Source: Gordonia neofelifaecis NRRL B-59395 (GTDB lineage Bacteria; Actinomycetota; Actinomycetes; Mycobacteriales; Mycobacteriaceae). Taken from it: a stretch of 64,000 nucleotides of DNA. The stretch spans positions 1-64,000 of the forward strand of contig NZ_AEUD01000009.1 of assembly GCF_000192435.1 (NCBI RefSeq). Direction: 5' to 3'. Position numbers and translations under genes: made by a program. The notes below the pieces were generated by a model. That model was not told the origin of the DNA and searched no databases. It saw only the letters and a program-made list of their open reading frames with translations. Positions 16,197 through 25,284 of the stretch are shown here, in pieces; position 1 is the stretch's first letter; every line of letters begins with the position of its first letter.

Positions 16197-17477
16197 CTAC
16201 CGGCGGCCTCCGACAGCCGCGCCGGGGAGTTCAGTCCCCGACATCACCGGACTCCGCCGATACGCCACGATCGTCACCACCGACGTCACCACCAGGATCA
16301 AGGTGAACGGCTGCGTGGTGAACCAGTCGAACGTCGCCGGGTGCTTGAAGAACAGACCGGTGAGATATGCCTCTTCCACGCTGCGGTTGGCGTACCACAT
16401 GGGGAACGCGAAGTGCGTCCGCCAGGCGACTGCCGACGCGACCCCGCCCACCGTGAGCAGGATCAGCCCGATCCGACGCCACCCCGACAGTTTCTCGGCG
16501 ATCAGGTGGATCGCCACCACCAGGAGCGGAACCATCCACACCCAGTGGTGCGACCATGCGACCGGCGACACCGCGCAGGACGTCATACCGACGATCGAGA
16601 GCGCGAGCAGTTCCTGACCGTGCCGGTGCGCGAACACCGCGGCCGTCCCGGTGAGTGCGACCAGCAGCGCCGACAGCAGGAGCCACAGCAGCGTGCTCGG
16701 ATAATCGGTGTGCCCGAAGTTCGCGATGGCGCCGCGGATGGACTGATTCCCGTAGGTCTGCGGCGAGGAGACACGGTCGGAATCGAACAGGGTGCCCAGC
16801 CAGAAGCTGGCCGACCCCGACGGCATGAGCAGGAATCCGACGGCCACCGATCCGGCGAATCCGGCCGCCATGCCCGCAGCGGCTCGCCACTGCCGGATCG
16901 CCAGCAGATATGCGCCGAACATCAGGGGTGTCAGTTTGATCCCCGCGGCCACTCCCGCGGCGACGCCGCGCAGCCTGCTGTTCTCCGGACGCACCAGATC
17001 CGCGACCACCAGAAGCATGAGGAAGACGTTGATCTGACCGAACCAGATCGTCGACCGAACCGGCTCGAGCAGGGCGCTCATCGCGACGACCGCCAGCGCG
17101 ATCGTCCGCAGCCGCCACGTCACGTCGTGGCCGAGGCTCCGGAAGCCGAGTATCACGACCAGGTACAGGGCGACGAAGATGCCGATCGTCCACAGCAGGT
17201 GCGCCAGGCCCGCGGACATCCACGCGAAGGGCGCGAACAGCACCACCGAGAGCGGTGCGTAGGTGAAGTCCATCTGGCCGAGGAGCTTGGCGTCGTAGAG
17301 GTCGCCGCCGTCGAGTGCGACCTGCGCACCGGCACGGTAGACGTCGAGGTCCAGGAAGTTCTGGAACAGTCCCCAGTACGGCTCGGTGAACGGGATCAGG
17401 GAGTGCTGGAACCAGATCGCCAGCAGTCCGGCGACGACGAATCCGACGACCGCGGGGGTCGACCGCTCGAGCTTCAT
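16197..17477 (-). CDS. Polyprenyl-phosphomannose-type mannosyltransferase, DUF2029/GT87 family
   Basis: The 426-residue protein has about ten membrane helices and the GT87 pattern: FLDLDVYRAGAQ with the acidic pair after the first helix, LYDAK, FTYAPLSVVLFAP, IKLTPLMFGAYLL and a YGNQSIRG loop. Such enzymes add mannose from a polyprenyl phosphate donor to lipomannan, arabinomannan or related glycans on the outer membrane face. The start ATG 17477 lies 8 bp after the aminotransferase stop, so the two are probably cotranscribed. The exact glycan is unknown. Confidence 0.82.
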   Translation of the reverse strand: MKLERSTPAVVGFVVAGLLAIWFQHSLIPFTEPYWGLFQNFLDLDVYRAGAQVALDGGDLYDAKLLGQMDFTYAPLSVVLFAPFAWMSAGLAHLLWTIGIFVALYLVVILGFRSLGHDVTWRLRTIALAVVAMSALLEPVRSTIWFGQINVFLMLLVVADLVRPENSRLRGVAAGVAAGIKLTPLMFGAYLLAIRQWRAAAGMAAGFAGSVAVGFLLMPSGSASFWLGTLFDSDRVSSPQTYGNQSIRGAIANFGHTDYPSTLLWLLLSALLVALTGTAAVFAHRHGQELLALSIVGMTSCAVSPVAWSHHWVWMVPLLVVAIHLIAEKLSGWRRIGLILLTVGGVASAVAWRTHFAFPMWYANRSVEEAYLTGLFFKHPATFDWFTTQPFTLILVVTSVVTIVAYRRSPVMSGTELPGAAVGGRR

Positions 17478-17485
17478 CGCGCCGT

Positions 17486-18754
17486 CTATCCGTCCAGCAG
17501 CACCTCGGTCGCGGCGAGCAGCGCGCAGGTGGCGACGCCGTCCATGGCGGTCGCGAGCTCGTCGATCGACGGGAAGGTCGGCGCGAGGCGAATGTTCTCG
17601 TCTCGGGGGTCGTTCTTGTACGGATATGTGGAGCCGGCGGCAGTGAGCGCGATGCCGGCTTCCTTCGCGAGCGCGATGGTCCGCTTCGCGGCGCCGTCGA
17701 TCACGTCGAGGCTGATGAAGTACCCACCCTCGGGATGAGTCCAGGACGCGATCTTGCTGTCGGCGAGGCGCTCCTCCAGGATCTCGAGGACCTTCGCGAA
17801 CTTGGGCGCGATCAGCGCGCGGTGACGGGCCATGAGCTCGCGCACGCCGTCGGCGTCGCGCAGGAACATCAGGTGCCGCAGCTGGTTCAGCTTGTCGGGT
17901 CCGATGGTCGAGACGCCGACGTTCTTGACGTACCAGTCGAGGTTGTCCTTCGACGACGCGAAGAACGCGACGCCGGCGCCGGCGAAGGTGATCTTGCTGG
18001 TGGAACCGAAGACGTAGACACGGTCGGGGTGGCCCGCCTCCGCCGCGAAGTCGAGGATCGGCAGCGGCTCGGGCTCCCGCTCGACGAGCGTGTGCACGGC
18101 GTAGGCGTTGTCCCAGTAGATGCGGAAGTCGTCGGCGGCAGGCATCGCGACGAGCTTGCGCGCGACCTCCTCGGACACCGAGTAGCCGGTGGGGTTCGAG
18201 TAGGTCGGGACGAGCCACATGCCCTTGATCGACGGGTCGGCGGCGGTCAGGGCCGCGCAGGCCTCGACGTCGGGGCCGTCGGGGTTCATCGGGACGGTGA
18301 TCATCTCGATGCCGTAGCGCTCGGTGATCCCGAAGTGGCGGTCGTAGCCGGGGGCGGGGCACAGGAACTTGATCGGCTCTGCGGACCACGGCTGTGCGGA
18401 GTCAGGAGTGCCGCTCAGCAGTGCGTGCACGGTGATGTCGTGCATGATCTGCAGGCTCGCGTTGCCGAGCGCGATGGTGCGATCGGCGCCGGTGCCGAGG
18501 AGTTCGCCGAAGATCTCGCGCAGGCCCGGCAGTCCGGTGACGCCGCCGTAGTTGCGGCAGTCGGTGCCGTCGGGACTGGTGTGGACCTCGCCCGGCAGCG
18601 ACAGCATCTCGTTCGAGAGGTCAAGCTGGTCGGGGGCGGGCTTGCCGCGGGTCAGATCGAGTTTCAGGCCGGCGGCCTGGAGAATCTCGTAGCGCTTTCG
18701 CAGATCGTCTTGGGTGGTGCGAAGTTGGTCGACACTCATCGAGTGAAAGTTCAA
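17486..18754 (-). CDS. PLP-dependent aminotransferase (Rv3722c-type aspartate aminotransferase)
   Basis: The 422-residue fold-type I protein opens with the family signature LDLTRGKPAPDQLDLS and has the segment NYGGVTGLPGLREIFGELL. The PLP-lysine region is VFGSTSKITFAGAGVAFF. Position next to ffs and dnaX matches M. tuberculosis Rv3722c, described as the main aspartate aminotransferase in nitrogen assimilation. It is transcribed toward the mannosyltransferase; the SRP RNA gene is upstream on the same strand. Confidence 0.87.
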   Translation of the reverse strand: MNFHSMSVDQLRTTQDDLRKRYEILQAAGLKLDLTRGKPAPDQLDLSNEMLSLPGEVHTSPDGTDCRNYGGVTGLPGLREIFGELLGTGADRTIALGNASLQIMHDITVHALLSGTPDSAQPWSAEPIKFLCPAPGYDRHFGITERYGIEMITVPMNPDGPDVEACAALTAADPSIKGMWLVPTYSNPTGYSVSEEVARKLVAMPAADDFRIYWDNAYAVHTLVEREPEPLPILDFAAEAGHPDRVYVFGSTSKITFAGAGVAFFASSKDNLDWYVKNVGVSTIGPDKLNQLRHLMFLRDADGVRELMARHRALIAPKFAKVLEILEERLADSKIASWTHPEGGYFISLDVIDGAAKRTIALAKEAGIALTAAGSTYPYKNDPRDENIRLAPTFPSIDELATAMDGVATCALLAATEVLLDG

Positions 18755-18808
18755 CGTGGAACCTCTCCCACAGACCCTGCCTTGCGGCGGCTGCAGATGT
18801 AACGCTTG

Positions 18809-18821
18809 AAAAAAGTTAAGC
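18809..18821 (-). terminator. T-run terminating ffs
   Basis: The closing helix of the SRP RNA is followed on the minus strand by CTTAAC and six Ts, an intrinsic terminator in which the RNA's own helix acts as the stem. Confidence 0.6.
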
Positions 18822-18907
18822 GGACCCCGCGCACCCGAGAGAGCCCGTTGACCCTTGCTGCCTTCCGGCCCTGGGGGAGTTCACAGGATGCACGCCGCGC
18901 GGGATCC
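18822..18907 (-). ncRNA. ffs: Signal recognition particle RNA (4.5S type)
   Basis: On the minus strand the conserved SRP apical core GGGCCGGAAGGCAGCAAGGG lies in the middle. The ends GGATCCCGCGC and GCGCGGGGTCC pair to close the helix. The RNA is about 86 nt and is followed by a run of six Ts (CTTAACTTTTTT). It pairs with Ffh for cotranslational membrane targeting. Confidence 0.92.
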
Positions 18908-18970
18908 GTAGATCAGTGTAGCGGGTCGTTTTGGGTTCCATGCACCCCACCCGCTACCATCGTTCTGCCT

Positions 18971-19056
18971 GGAGGATTCGCCTAGTGGCCTATGGCGCTC
19001 GCCTGGAACGCGGGTTGGGTTAACAGCCCTCAGGGGTTCGAATCCCCTATCCTCCG
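18971..19056 (+). tRNA. tRNA-Ser(GGA)
   Basis: The 86-nt sequence folds as a class II tRNA. Acceptor GGAGGAT pairs with ATCCTCC plus discriminator G, and the T-arm loop is GTTCGAATC. The anticodon loop CTGGAAC gives anticodon GGA, and a long variable arm contains GGGTT...AGCCCT. CCA is not encoded. Confidence 0.95.
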
Positions 19057-19063
19057 CAAATGG

Positions 19064-19112
19064 AAGATCCCCCCGCCCCCGAGGAACTCGGCGGCGGGGG
19101 GATCTTTCGTTT
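19064..19112 (+). terminator. Intrinsic terminator of tRNA-Ser
   Basis: AAGATCCCCCCGCC (19064-19077) pairs with GGCGGGGGGATCTT (19093-19106) over 14 bp, followed by TCGTTT. Confidence 0.85.
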
Positions 19113-19256
19113 GCACTCGAACAGAGCGGATTCGGGAGGAGTCGAGCGATGGAGTCCCCTATCCGGCGGCGACGAGCAGACCCGATCCGGCAGCAGCGAA
19201 CCGACGGTTCCCCTTATTCGGTCGCACGTCCCCCACCTCCCACTACCCTCACCCTC

Positions 19257-19922
19257 ATGCCCGACACCGTCCCCGCCCTCCTAGCCGAACTGCGCGCCCT
19301 CGACGACCCGCGAACGCGTGCGATCAACGAGCGGCACGGCGACGACCACGGTGTGAACCTGACCAAGCTGCGCGCAATCGCGAAGCGGCTCAAGGCACAA
19401 CCCGACCTCGCCCGCGGCCTGTGGGCGACGGACGATACGGCCGCACGACTGCTCGCGATTCTGATCAGCCGGCCACGTGACTACTCCGCCGCGGAACTGG
19501 ACGCGATGCTGCGCGAGGCGCACACACCGAAGGTCCACGACTGGCTGCTGGCGAACCTGGTCAAGAAGAGTCGGCACTGCGAGGAACTACGTCTGACGTG
19601 GATCGACGACGCCGACCCCGTCGTGGCGAGCGCCGGCTGGCATCTGACGAGCGTTCGGGTCGCGAAGGCCTCCGACGACCTCGATCTGCCCGGGCTGCTC
19701 GATACCGTCGAAGCCGAGATGAAAGACGCACCGGCTCGCCTGCAGTGGTCGATGAACGAGACGCTCGCACAGATCGGCATCGCGCACCCCGACCTGCGGC
19801 CCCGAGCGATCGACATCGGCGAGCGCCTCGAGGTGCTGAAGGACTACCCGACGCCGCCGAACTGCACCTCGCCCTACGCGCCGATCTGGATCGCCGAAAT
19901 GGTGCGGCGCAAGCAGGAGTGA
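19257..19922 (+). CDS. DNA alkylation repair protein, AlkD-like HEAT-repeat
   Basis: The 221-residue all-helical protein shows HEAT-like repeats: LAIAKRL-type KLRAIAKRLKAQPDLARGLW, ARLLAILISRP, VHDWLLANLVKKS and WHLTSVRVAK. This pattern fits the AlkD/AlkC-like DNA alkylation repair superfamily. Start ATG 19257 gives the natural N-terminus (MPDTVPALLAELRALDDPRT). Glycosylase activity is not shown by sequence; some family members only bind DNA. It is convergent with poxB. Confidence 0.72.
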   Translation: MPDTVPALLAELRALDDPRTRAINERHGDDHGVNLTKLRAIAKRLKAQPDLARGLWATDDTAARLLAILISRPRDYSAAELDAMLREAHTPKVHDWLLANLVKKSRHCEELRLTWIDDADPVVASAGWHLTSVRVAKASDDLDLPGLLDTVEAEMKDAPARLQWSMNETLAQIGIAHPDLRPRAIDIGERLEVLKDYPTPPNCTSPYAPIWIAEMVRRKQE

Positions 19923-19948
19923 CCGACCCTCCACTCGTCGCCCACAGA

Positions 19949-19987
19949 CTGTCGAGTCATCGCTCAGAGGGAACGACGATTCGACAG
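19949..19987. terminator. Hairpin between convergent genes
   Basis: CTGTCGAGTCATCG (19949-19962) pairs imperfectly with CGACGATTCGACAG (19974-19987). The TGTCGAG start is shared with hairpins at 33748 and 56011. Confidence 0.5.
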
Positions 19988-20004
19988 ACCGCGACCGGGC
20001 GCCG

Positions 20005-21738
20005 TTAGAACAACCGCTTGAGCAGGTTGGTCTCGGCGAGGTCGACCAACTCGTCCCCGCGACCCGACATCACGGTCCGCAGCGCGTACAACGCGAATCC
20101 CTTCGCCTGCGCCGCGGAGACGGCGGGCGGAATCGACAGTTCCTGCCTGGCGGTGGTCACGTCGAGGAGCGCCGGACCGTCGTGCGCGAGGAAGTCGCGG
20201 AGCGCCGCCGGCAGAGCCGAGGCGTCGGTGACCCGGCGGCCCCAGATGCCGATGGATTCGGCGAGCGCCGCGAAGTCCGGGTTCTCCAGGTCGGTGCCGA
20301 AGGTGACGAATCCCGCGGCCTTCATCTCGAGCTCGACGAAGTTGAGCGACGAGTTGTCGAAGACGACGACCTTCACCGGCAAGGAGTTCTGCACGAGGGT
20401 GAGCAGTTCCCCCAGCAGCATCGCGAGTCCGCCGTCGCCTGCCATCGCGATCACCTGCCGATCCGGGTCCACGGCAGACACGCCCACGCTCTGCGACACG
20501 GCGTTGGCCATGGACCCGTGGCTGAATGAGCCGATGAGGCGGCGCCTGCCGTTCATCCGCAGGTACCGCGCGGCCCAGACGACCGGCGAGCCGACGTCGG
20601 GCACGAAGACGGCGTCGTCAGCCGCCGCCTCCGAGAGGAGCTTGGTCAGATACTGCGGGTGAATCGGATCCCCGTCGCGCGAGGGTGTCGCGAGATCATC
20701 GAGTCCCGCACGAGTCCGCGCGTAGTGCTCCCGTGCCGCGGTGAGGTGCTCGTCGCTGCGCCCCTCGGTCACGAGAGCGGTCAGCAGCGGCAGGGTGTCG
20801 ACCGCGGTGCCGAGGAGCGGCAGGTCGACTCGGCAGCGACGCCCGATCTGACTGCCCCGGATGTCGAGCTGGATCGTATACGCCTCCGAAGGCAGGAACT
20901 GCGGGTACGGGAAGTCGGTGCCGATCATCAACAGGGTGTCGCAGTGCTCGATGGCACGGTAGCCCGACGAGAATCCCAGCAGCCCGGTCATACCGACGTC
21001 GTAGGGATTGTCGAACTCGACGAACTCCTTTCCTCGCAGCGCATGCACGACAGGCGCCTGCAGCGCTGCGGCGAGCTCGACGAGTTGATCATGTGCACCG
21101 TCGACGCCTGCCCCGGCGAGGATCGTCACGCGCTTGCACTCATTCAGCCGGACCGCGGCCAAGTGCAGCGACTCGTCGTCGGGATGCATCACCGTCTGGG
21201 CGGCCCGGATCCGGGACACGCGGGCGGGCCGCTCGACCTTCTGCAGGAACAACTCCCCCGGGATCACCAATACCGCGACGTCCCGCTGTTCCACCGCGGT
21301 TCGGATGGCGATGTCGAGCAGGTGAGGCAATTGGTCGACGGTGGTCAGCGTCTCGCAGAAGGCACTGCACTCGGCGAAGATCTGCTCCGGGTGCGTTTCT
21401 TGGAAGTAGGTGGTCCCGACGTTGGCGGCCGGAATCTGCGCTGCGACGGCGAGTACCGGCACCCGCGACCGGTGAGCGTCGTAGAGTCCGTTGACCAGAT
21501 GGAGGTTGCCCGGGCCGCAGCTGCCCGCGCACACGGCCAGTCCGCCGGTGATCGCGGCGTCTCCGGACGCCGCGAATGCCGCGCCTTCCTCGTGTCTCAC
21601 GTGCATCCATGACAGGTTCGTCGACGTCCGCAGCGCGTCGGTGAAACCGTTGAGTGAATCGCCCGGGATGCCGTAGATCCGGCGGACCCCGGCCGCCTCG
21701 ATGGTGTCGACGATGAGATCGGCGACGGTGTAGCTCAT
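20005..21738 (-). CDS. poxB: Pyruvate dehydrogenase (quinone)/pyruvate oxidase PoxB
   Basis: The 577-residue ThDP enzyme has IYGIPGDSLNGFTDAL and HVRHEEGAAFAA with the cofactor-activating Glu. The ThDP-Mg motif is MAGDGGLAMLLGELLT...VVFDNSSLNFVELE. The three-domain layout with a central FAD region and a C-terminal KGFALYALRTVMSGRGDELVDL tail fits PoxB, which oxidises pyruvate to acetate and CO2 and feeds electrons to quinone at the membrane. Acetolactate synthase is less likely because of the PoxB-like N-terminus. It overlaps the upstream AI-2E gene by ATGA. Confidence 0.88.
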   Translation of the reverse strand: MSYTVADLIVDTIEAAGVRRIYGIPGDSLNGFTDALRTSTNLSWMHVRHEEGAAFAASGDAAITGGLAVCAGSCGPGNLHLVNGLYDAHRSRVPVLAVAAQIPAANVGTTYFQETHPEQIFAECSAFCETLTTVDQLPHLLDIAIRTAVEQRDVAVLVIPGELFLQKVERPARVSRIRAAQTVMHPDDESLHLAAVRLNECKRVTILAGAGVDGAHDQLVELAAALQAPVVHALRGKEFVEFDNPYDVGMTGLLGFSSGYRAIEHCDTLLMIGTDFPYPQFLPSEAYTIQLDIRGSQIGRRCRVDLPLLGTAVDTLPLLTALVTEGRSDEHLTAAREHYARTRAGLDDLATPSRDGDPIHPQYLTKLLSEAAADDAVFVPDVGSPVVWAARYLRMNGRRRLIGSFSHGSMANAVSQSVGVSAVDPDRQVIAMAGDGGLAMLLGELLTLVQNSLPVKVVVFDNSSLNFVELEMKAAGFVTFGTDLENPDFAALAESIGIWGRRVTDASALPAALRDFLAHDGPALLDVTTARQELSIPPAVSAAQAKGFALYALRTVMSGRGDELVDLAETNLLKRLF

Positions 21739-22880
21739 GAAGTCTCCTCTCCTGGTAAGTCGACGGGTTCTTCGACGAACTCGTCCTGATCTGCGCCCTC
21801 GGCCGGCCGATAAGTGATCGCGGTGTTCGCGAACGCCAGCACCGGCACGGCGAGCAGACCGCCGACGATGCCTGCGACCATCAGGCCGATGGCGATCACC
21901 AGGATCACTGCCACCGGATGCAGCTTCACCGACCGGCCGAGCAGGAACGGCTGCAGCACATGGCCTTCCACCTGCATCACGACGATCAGCACGACCACCA
22001 CCAGCACCGCGGTGAACCACCCGTGCGTCGCGAGCGCGACGAGGACCGCGAGGGATCCGGCGGCCACCGATCCGACGATCGGGATGAACGCGCCGAGGAA
22101 GATGAGCGCCATCAGCGGCATCACCATCGGAACGCGCAGGATGGCCAGGCCGATCCCGATGAAGACCGCGTCGATGAACGCGACGAGCACCGTGGCGCGC
22201 ACGTACGACTGCAGCGTGCGGTAGCCGGCGTCGCCGGCGCCACGCACGTGGACGCGATGCGCCGACGGCACGATCTTCGTGACGAAGTCCCAGATCCGAT
22301 GCCCGTCGTACAGGAAGAAGATCAGCAGGAAGATGGTCAGCAGGGCGGCCGTCACCAGCTTGGTGGCCACCGTCGCGGTGTCGAGCGCCCCCGTCGCGAT
22401 GCTGGCCTCGTGTTCCTTGAGCCAGGTGATCATGTCGTTGCTGACGTTGCGCAGGCTGTCGGAGTCGAGGTGCAGCCGTCCGGTCTCGAGCCACCGTCGG
22501 GCCTTCGCGATGGAGGCGGCGACGTCGCCGGACATCCGCGGGACGCCGACGATCAGCTGCTGGACGACGAAGGTGAGTCCGGCGGCGATGATCGCGAACG
22601 TCAGCACGACCGCCGACAGGACGCCGGCCGACCGTGGTACCCGGTGCCGCTGCAGCCATGCGACCAGCGGCGACAGCAGCGCCGACAGCAGGATGGCGAT
22701 CGCAACCGGGACGAACACCTCCTCCGCGTACAGGAAGAGCTTGCCGAGGGCATACAGTCCCGCGGCGATGATCAGCAGCCGCCACGTCCACGCGGCCGCC
22801 GCCCGCACGCCCGGATGCACCTGGGCTGCAGCCCAGGTCGGATCGTTCGGGGTCGGGCCGTCGCCCGGTTCGCCGGTCAC
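21735..22880 (-). CDS. AI-2E/PerM family membrane transporter
   Basis: The 381-residue protein has about seven to eight membrane helices. The family features are a VAWLQRHRVPRSAGVLSAVVL segment, VQQLIVGVPRMSG, and C-terminal FIPIVGSVAAGSLAVLVAL and QVEGHVLQPFLLGRSVKLHP. Members include AI-2 exporters and Na+/H+ antiporter-like permeases; the substrate cannot be assigned. The ATGA overlap with poxB suggests a shared role, perhaps acetate or proton handling, which is inference. Confidence 0.85.
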   Translation of the reverse strand: MTGEPGDGPTPNDPTWAAAQVHPGVRAAAAWTWRLLIIAAGLYALGKLFLYAEEVFVPVAIAILLSALLSPLVAWLQRHRVPRSAGVLSAVVLTFAIIAAGLTFVVQQLIVGVPRMSGDVAASIAKARRWLETGRLHLDSDSLRNVSNDMITWLKEHEASIATGALDTATVATKLVTAALLTIFLLIFFLYDGHRIWDFVTKIVPSAHRVHVRGAGDAGYRTLQSYVRATVLVAFIDAVFIGIGLAILRVPMVMPLMALIFLGAFIPIVGSVAAGSLAVLVALATHGWFTAVLVVVVLIVVMQVEGHVLQPFLLGRSVKLHPVAVILVIAIGLMVAGIVGGLLAVPVLAFANTAITYRPAEGADQDEFVEEPVDLPGEETS

Positions 22881-22948
22881 ACGGCGAGCTTACTTCGACC
22901 CGCCGACACACGAGTGGGGTCGCAGGACGGGGTCGAATCCGCGACGGG

Positions 22949-24037
22949 TCAGAAGCGGAGCGTGATCGGCGACGCCGCACCCAGCGACAGCGCCGCCAGC
23001 GCGGCCGGGGAGATCCCGGAACGGAACTGCGTGGCGATGCCGGCCACGTCCTCGCTGCGCGACAGCCGATCGACCTCGGCCCGGGTCAGGTCGAGATCGG
23101 CGATGTCGACCCGGCGCAGCGCGTCGTCGCCGTTCATGTCCGTGGTGGAGGTCCGCAGGCTGAGGACGGCCCGGTTCCCGTCGATGCGGATGATCGGGTC
23201 GGCGAGCGCGATCTCGAGGAGATGGAACTTGGTCGCCGCGACGACCGTGCCCCGATATCGCAGTTCGCCGTTCCCGTCACGGACGGTGTTCGCGATCAGC
23301 GCGAACGACATCCGCCCGGCGTCGTCGACGCCCGCTCCCTCACTGCCGGACAATGCTCCCGCGGTCGTGGTGCGCACCGTGTCCGCGAAGTTCGGCGAGT
23401 ACGGCCACACGAGATTCCGCGGCGCGGGCTTCGGGGTGTTCGGGCCCGGCTGCGTCGAATAGTTCAACGGCACCGCGAGTTCCTGGGCGGCGTTCACCGC
23501 ATCGGCGGCGCCGAACGTGTAGATACCCCAACGGCCGTCGGCTCGGACGTCCTTGGGCGTCGCCAGCGTGATCCGCGCGGTGAACTCGCCGGTCCGGCTC
23601 AGTGGCACCCATTGCTGACGGACGGTGCGGCGCATGTCGAACGGTGCGTCGGGAACCCGGTTCAGGGCCCCCGGCGAAAGCGCCCACTTGGTCTGTGCCC
23701 GAACGGTGGTGCGCGACGACTCGGGCGCCCCCTTCGACGGCTGCCACTTCGGCGCGAACGCACCGAAGGTGATGAACGTGCCGTGCGGAACGCCCGGCGG
23801 AACCGGAACCGGGAGACCCGCGGTGTTCGACGCCGGGTCGAAGCCCGAGCCCTTCACGACCACTCGGTCGCCCGGGCGGAGCACAGTGCCCGCGACCGGG
23901 GTGACGCCGTCCGCGAGGAACACCTCGATCGCCGGCTTCCAACTCGCCGCCGCGGCGGTCGGGACAGAAGTCGCGGTCAGCGCTGCGGCCGTCATACCGG
24001 CTACCAGCACCGAGACGAGGCGAAGGAGCATTCTCAT
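22949..24037 (-). CDS. Secreted HtaA-like domain protein
   Basis: The 362-residue protein has a Sec signal peptide (MRMLLRLVSVLVAGMTAAALTA, cleavage near AAAASW). An immunoglobulin-like segment (VLRPGDRVVVKGSGFDPAS) is followed by an HtaA-like region with WGIYTFGA and a later LVWPYSPNFADTV...YRGTVVAATKFHLLEIALADPIIRI. In corynebacteria HtaA domains bind haem at the cell envelope. An IdeR/DtxR-like box abuts the start codon, supporting iron-linked control. No C-terminal membrane anchor is clear, so it may be soluble. Confidence 0.7.
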   Translation of the reverse strand: MRMLLRLVSVLVAGMTAAALTATSVPTAAAASWKPAIEVFLADGVTPVAGTVLRPGDRVVVKGSGFDPASNTAGLPVPVPPGVPHGTFITFGAFAPKWQPSKGAPESSRTTVRAQTKWALSPGALNRVPDAPFDMRRTVRQQWVPLSRTGEFTARITLATPKDVRADGRWGIYTFGAADAVNAAQELAVPLNYSTQPGPNTPKPAPRNLVWPYSPNFADTVRTTTAGALSGSEGAGVDDAGRMSFALIANTVRDGNGELRYRGTVVAATKFHLLEIALADPIIRIDGNRAVLSLRTSTTDMNGDDALRRVDIADLDLTRAEVDRLSRSEDVAGIATQFRSGISPAALAALSLGAASPITLRF

Positions 24038-24055
24038 AAGCCGAGCCTAACCTAT
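24037..24055 (-). promoter_or_regulatory. IdeR/DtxR-like iron box
   Basis: On the minus strand ATAGGTTAGGCTCGGCTTA resembles the consensus TTAGGTTAGSCTAACCTAA at about 14 of 19 positions; the left half-site is intact and the right is degraded. It ends at the ATG of the HtaA-like gene, so the transcript would be nearly leaderless. Confidence 0.5.
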
Positions 24056-24151
24056 CTCGCATTCGCGGCGAATGGGACCAAACCCCTCCACCCGGCCCGA
24101 CGGTGCCGATTTCTTCAAGAATCGTCTGCCGCACACCCCGACACTGGAGTC

Positions 24152-24544
24152 ATGAACGAGAGAAAAGACACCAACATCTGGGCAGGCATCACCTCCGACG
24201 AGCCGATCGCGCTGCGCAACTGGCTCGAGAGCATCGGCTTCACGCCGGGCATCCTCGTCGAGGGAGACGGTGACGGGGAGGTGATGCACTCGGAGATGCT
24301 GTGGCCCGACGGCGGCCGCGTCATGATCCACTCCGCGAACAAGACGGACAAGACCTTCCACACGCCGGTCGGATCCGGCAACCTCTACGTAGTGGTGACC
24401 GACCCGGACGCCGTCTACGCCAGGGCATCGGAGCTCGGCGCACGGGTGGTCCGGGACATGGCCGAAGAGGACTATGGATCGCGAGGCTTCTCCATCGCAG
24501 ATCCGGAGGGCAACGTATGGAGCTTCGGAACGTACGCAGGCTGA
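24152..24544 (+). CDS. VOC (glyoxalase/bleomycin-resistance fold) protein
   Basis: The 130-residue protein has the VOC beta-alpha-beta-beta-beta layout: ALRNWLESIGFTPG, a strand with EMLWPDGGRVMIHS, then NLYVVVTDPDAVYARASELGARVVRDM and the closing FSIADPEGNVWSFGTY. The last motif is typical of bleomycin-resistance-like members. The start ATG 24152 follows a GGAG site. It overlaps the AraC gene by 28 bp, so the two are probably coexpressed. The substrate is unknown. Confidence 0.82.
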   Translation: MNERKDTNIWAGITSDEPIALRNWLESIGFTPGILVEGDGDGEVMHSEMLWPDGGRVMIHSANKTDKTFHTPVGSGNLYVVVTDPDAVYARASELGARVVRDMAEEDYGSRGFSIADPEGNVWSFGTYAG

Positions 24545-25284
24545 CCGGCGTCGGGATCACCCCGTACGACGTGGTCGCCGACGGCCCCGGCGAGCATCTG
24601 GGGCTCCCCGGTTCGACGGCGACGCTCGTCGTCGATCTCGCGGACGGACTCGTCCTCAGCGCCGAGAATCGCACCGGGAGAACGACTTTCCGCTGTTGTA
24701 TCGCGGGCATTCATTTGCGGCCGGTGACCATCCACCACAACGGTCTGCAACGCGGCGTCCAGCTCGACCTCTCGCCGACCGCGGTCCACGCGATCTTCGG
24801 CATGCCCGCGAGCGAGATCTCCAGCGACATGGTCGAGCTCGCACAGGTCGACACCGCATTCGCTCGAGACCTGCATGAACGGCTCGCCGAAACGCCGCCG
24901 GACGACCGGGCAGTCGTCTGCGCCGACATGCTCGCGGGGATCGAAGCCGACGCCGAGATCCCCTACGACGCCCACGCCGCATGGGAGACGATCGCCCGCC
25001 GACGCGGCGACATCACGGTGTCGGAACTGGTCGAGCTGTCCGGGTGGTCGGCCCGCCATCTCACCAAGTTGTTCACCGCGGAGTTCGGCATCGGCCCCAA
25101 GCAGGCGGCGCGGCTGATCAGGTTCGACACCGCCCGCGAACTGCTGGAAGCCGGGCGCAACGCAGGCGACGTCGCCGCCGAGTGCGGCTACGCCGACCAA
25201 TCGCACATGTCACGTGAGTTCACCGAGCTCACCGGCTACTCGCCGCGCGGTCTCATGAAGCGGAGGTCGGAGGAGTTCGGGTAG
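24517..25284 (+). CDS. AraC family transcriptional regulator
   Basis: The 255-residue protein has two C-terminal helix-turn-helix units: ITVSELVELSGWSARHLTKLFTAEFG and DVAAECGYADQSHMSREFTELTGYSPRG, the AraC signature. The N-terminal half has a cupin-like ligand region (GSTATLVVDLADGLV and PTAVHAIFGMPASEI, as in several actinobacterial AraC proteins). ATG 24517 lies inside the VOC gene, so translation is coupled. It likely regulates its own small unit. Confidence 0.85.
   Translation: MELRNVRRLTGVGITPYDVVADGPGEHLGLPGSTATLVVDLADGLVLSAENRTGRTTFRCCIAGIHLRPVTIHHNGLQRGVQLDLSPTAVHAIFGMPASEISSDMVELAQVDTAFARDLHERLAETPPDDRAVVCADMLAGIEADAEIPYDAHAAWETIARRRGDITVSELVELSGWSARHLTKLFTAEFGIGPKQAARLIRFDTARELLEAGRNAGDVAAECGYADQSHMSREFTELTGYSPRGLMKRRSEEFG

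Noticed and set aside
21739..22980. Extension of poxB by about 414 codons upstream
   Set aside because: The extra sequence overlaps the AI-2E gene and is Arg/Gly/Pro-rich; the family start is ATG 21738.
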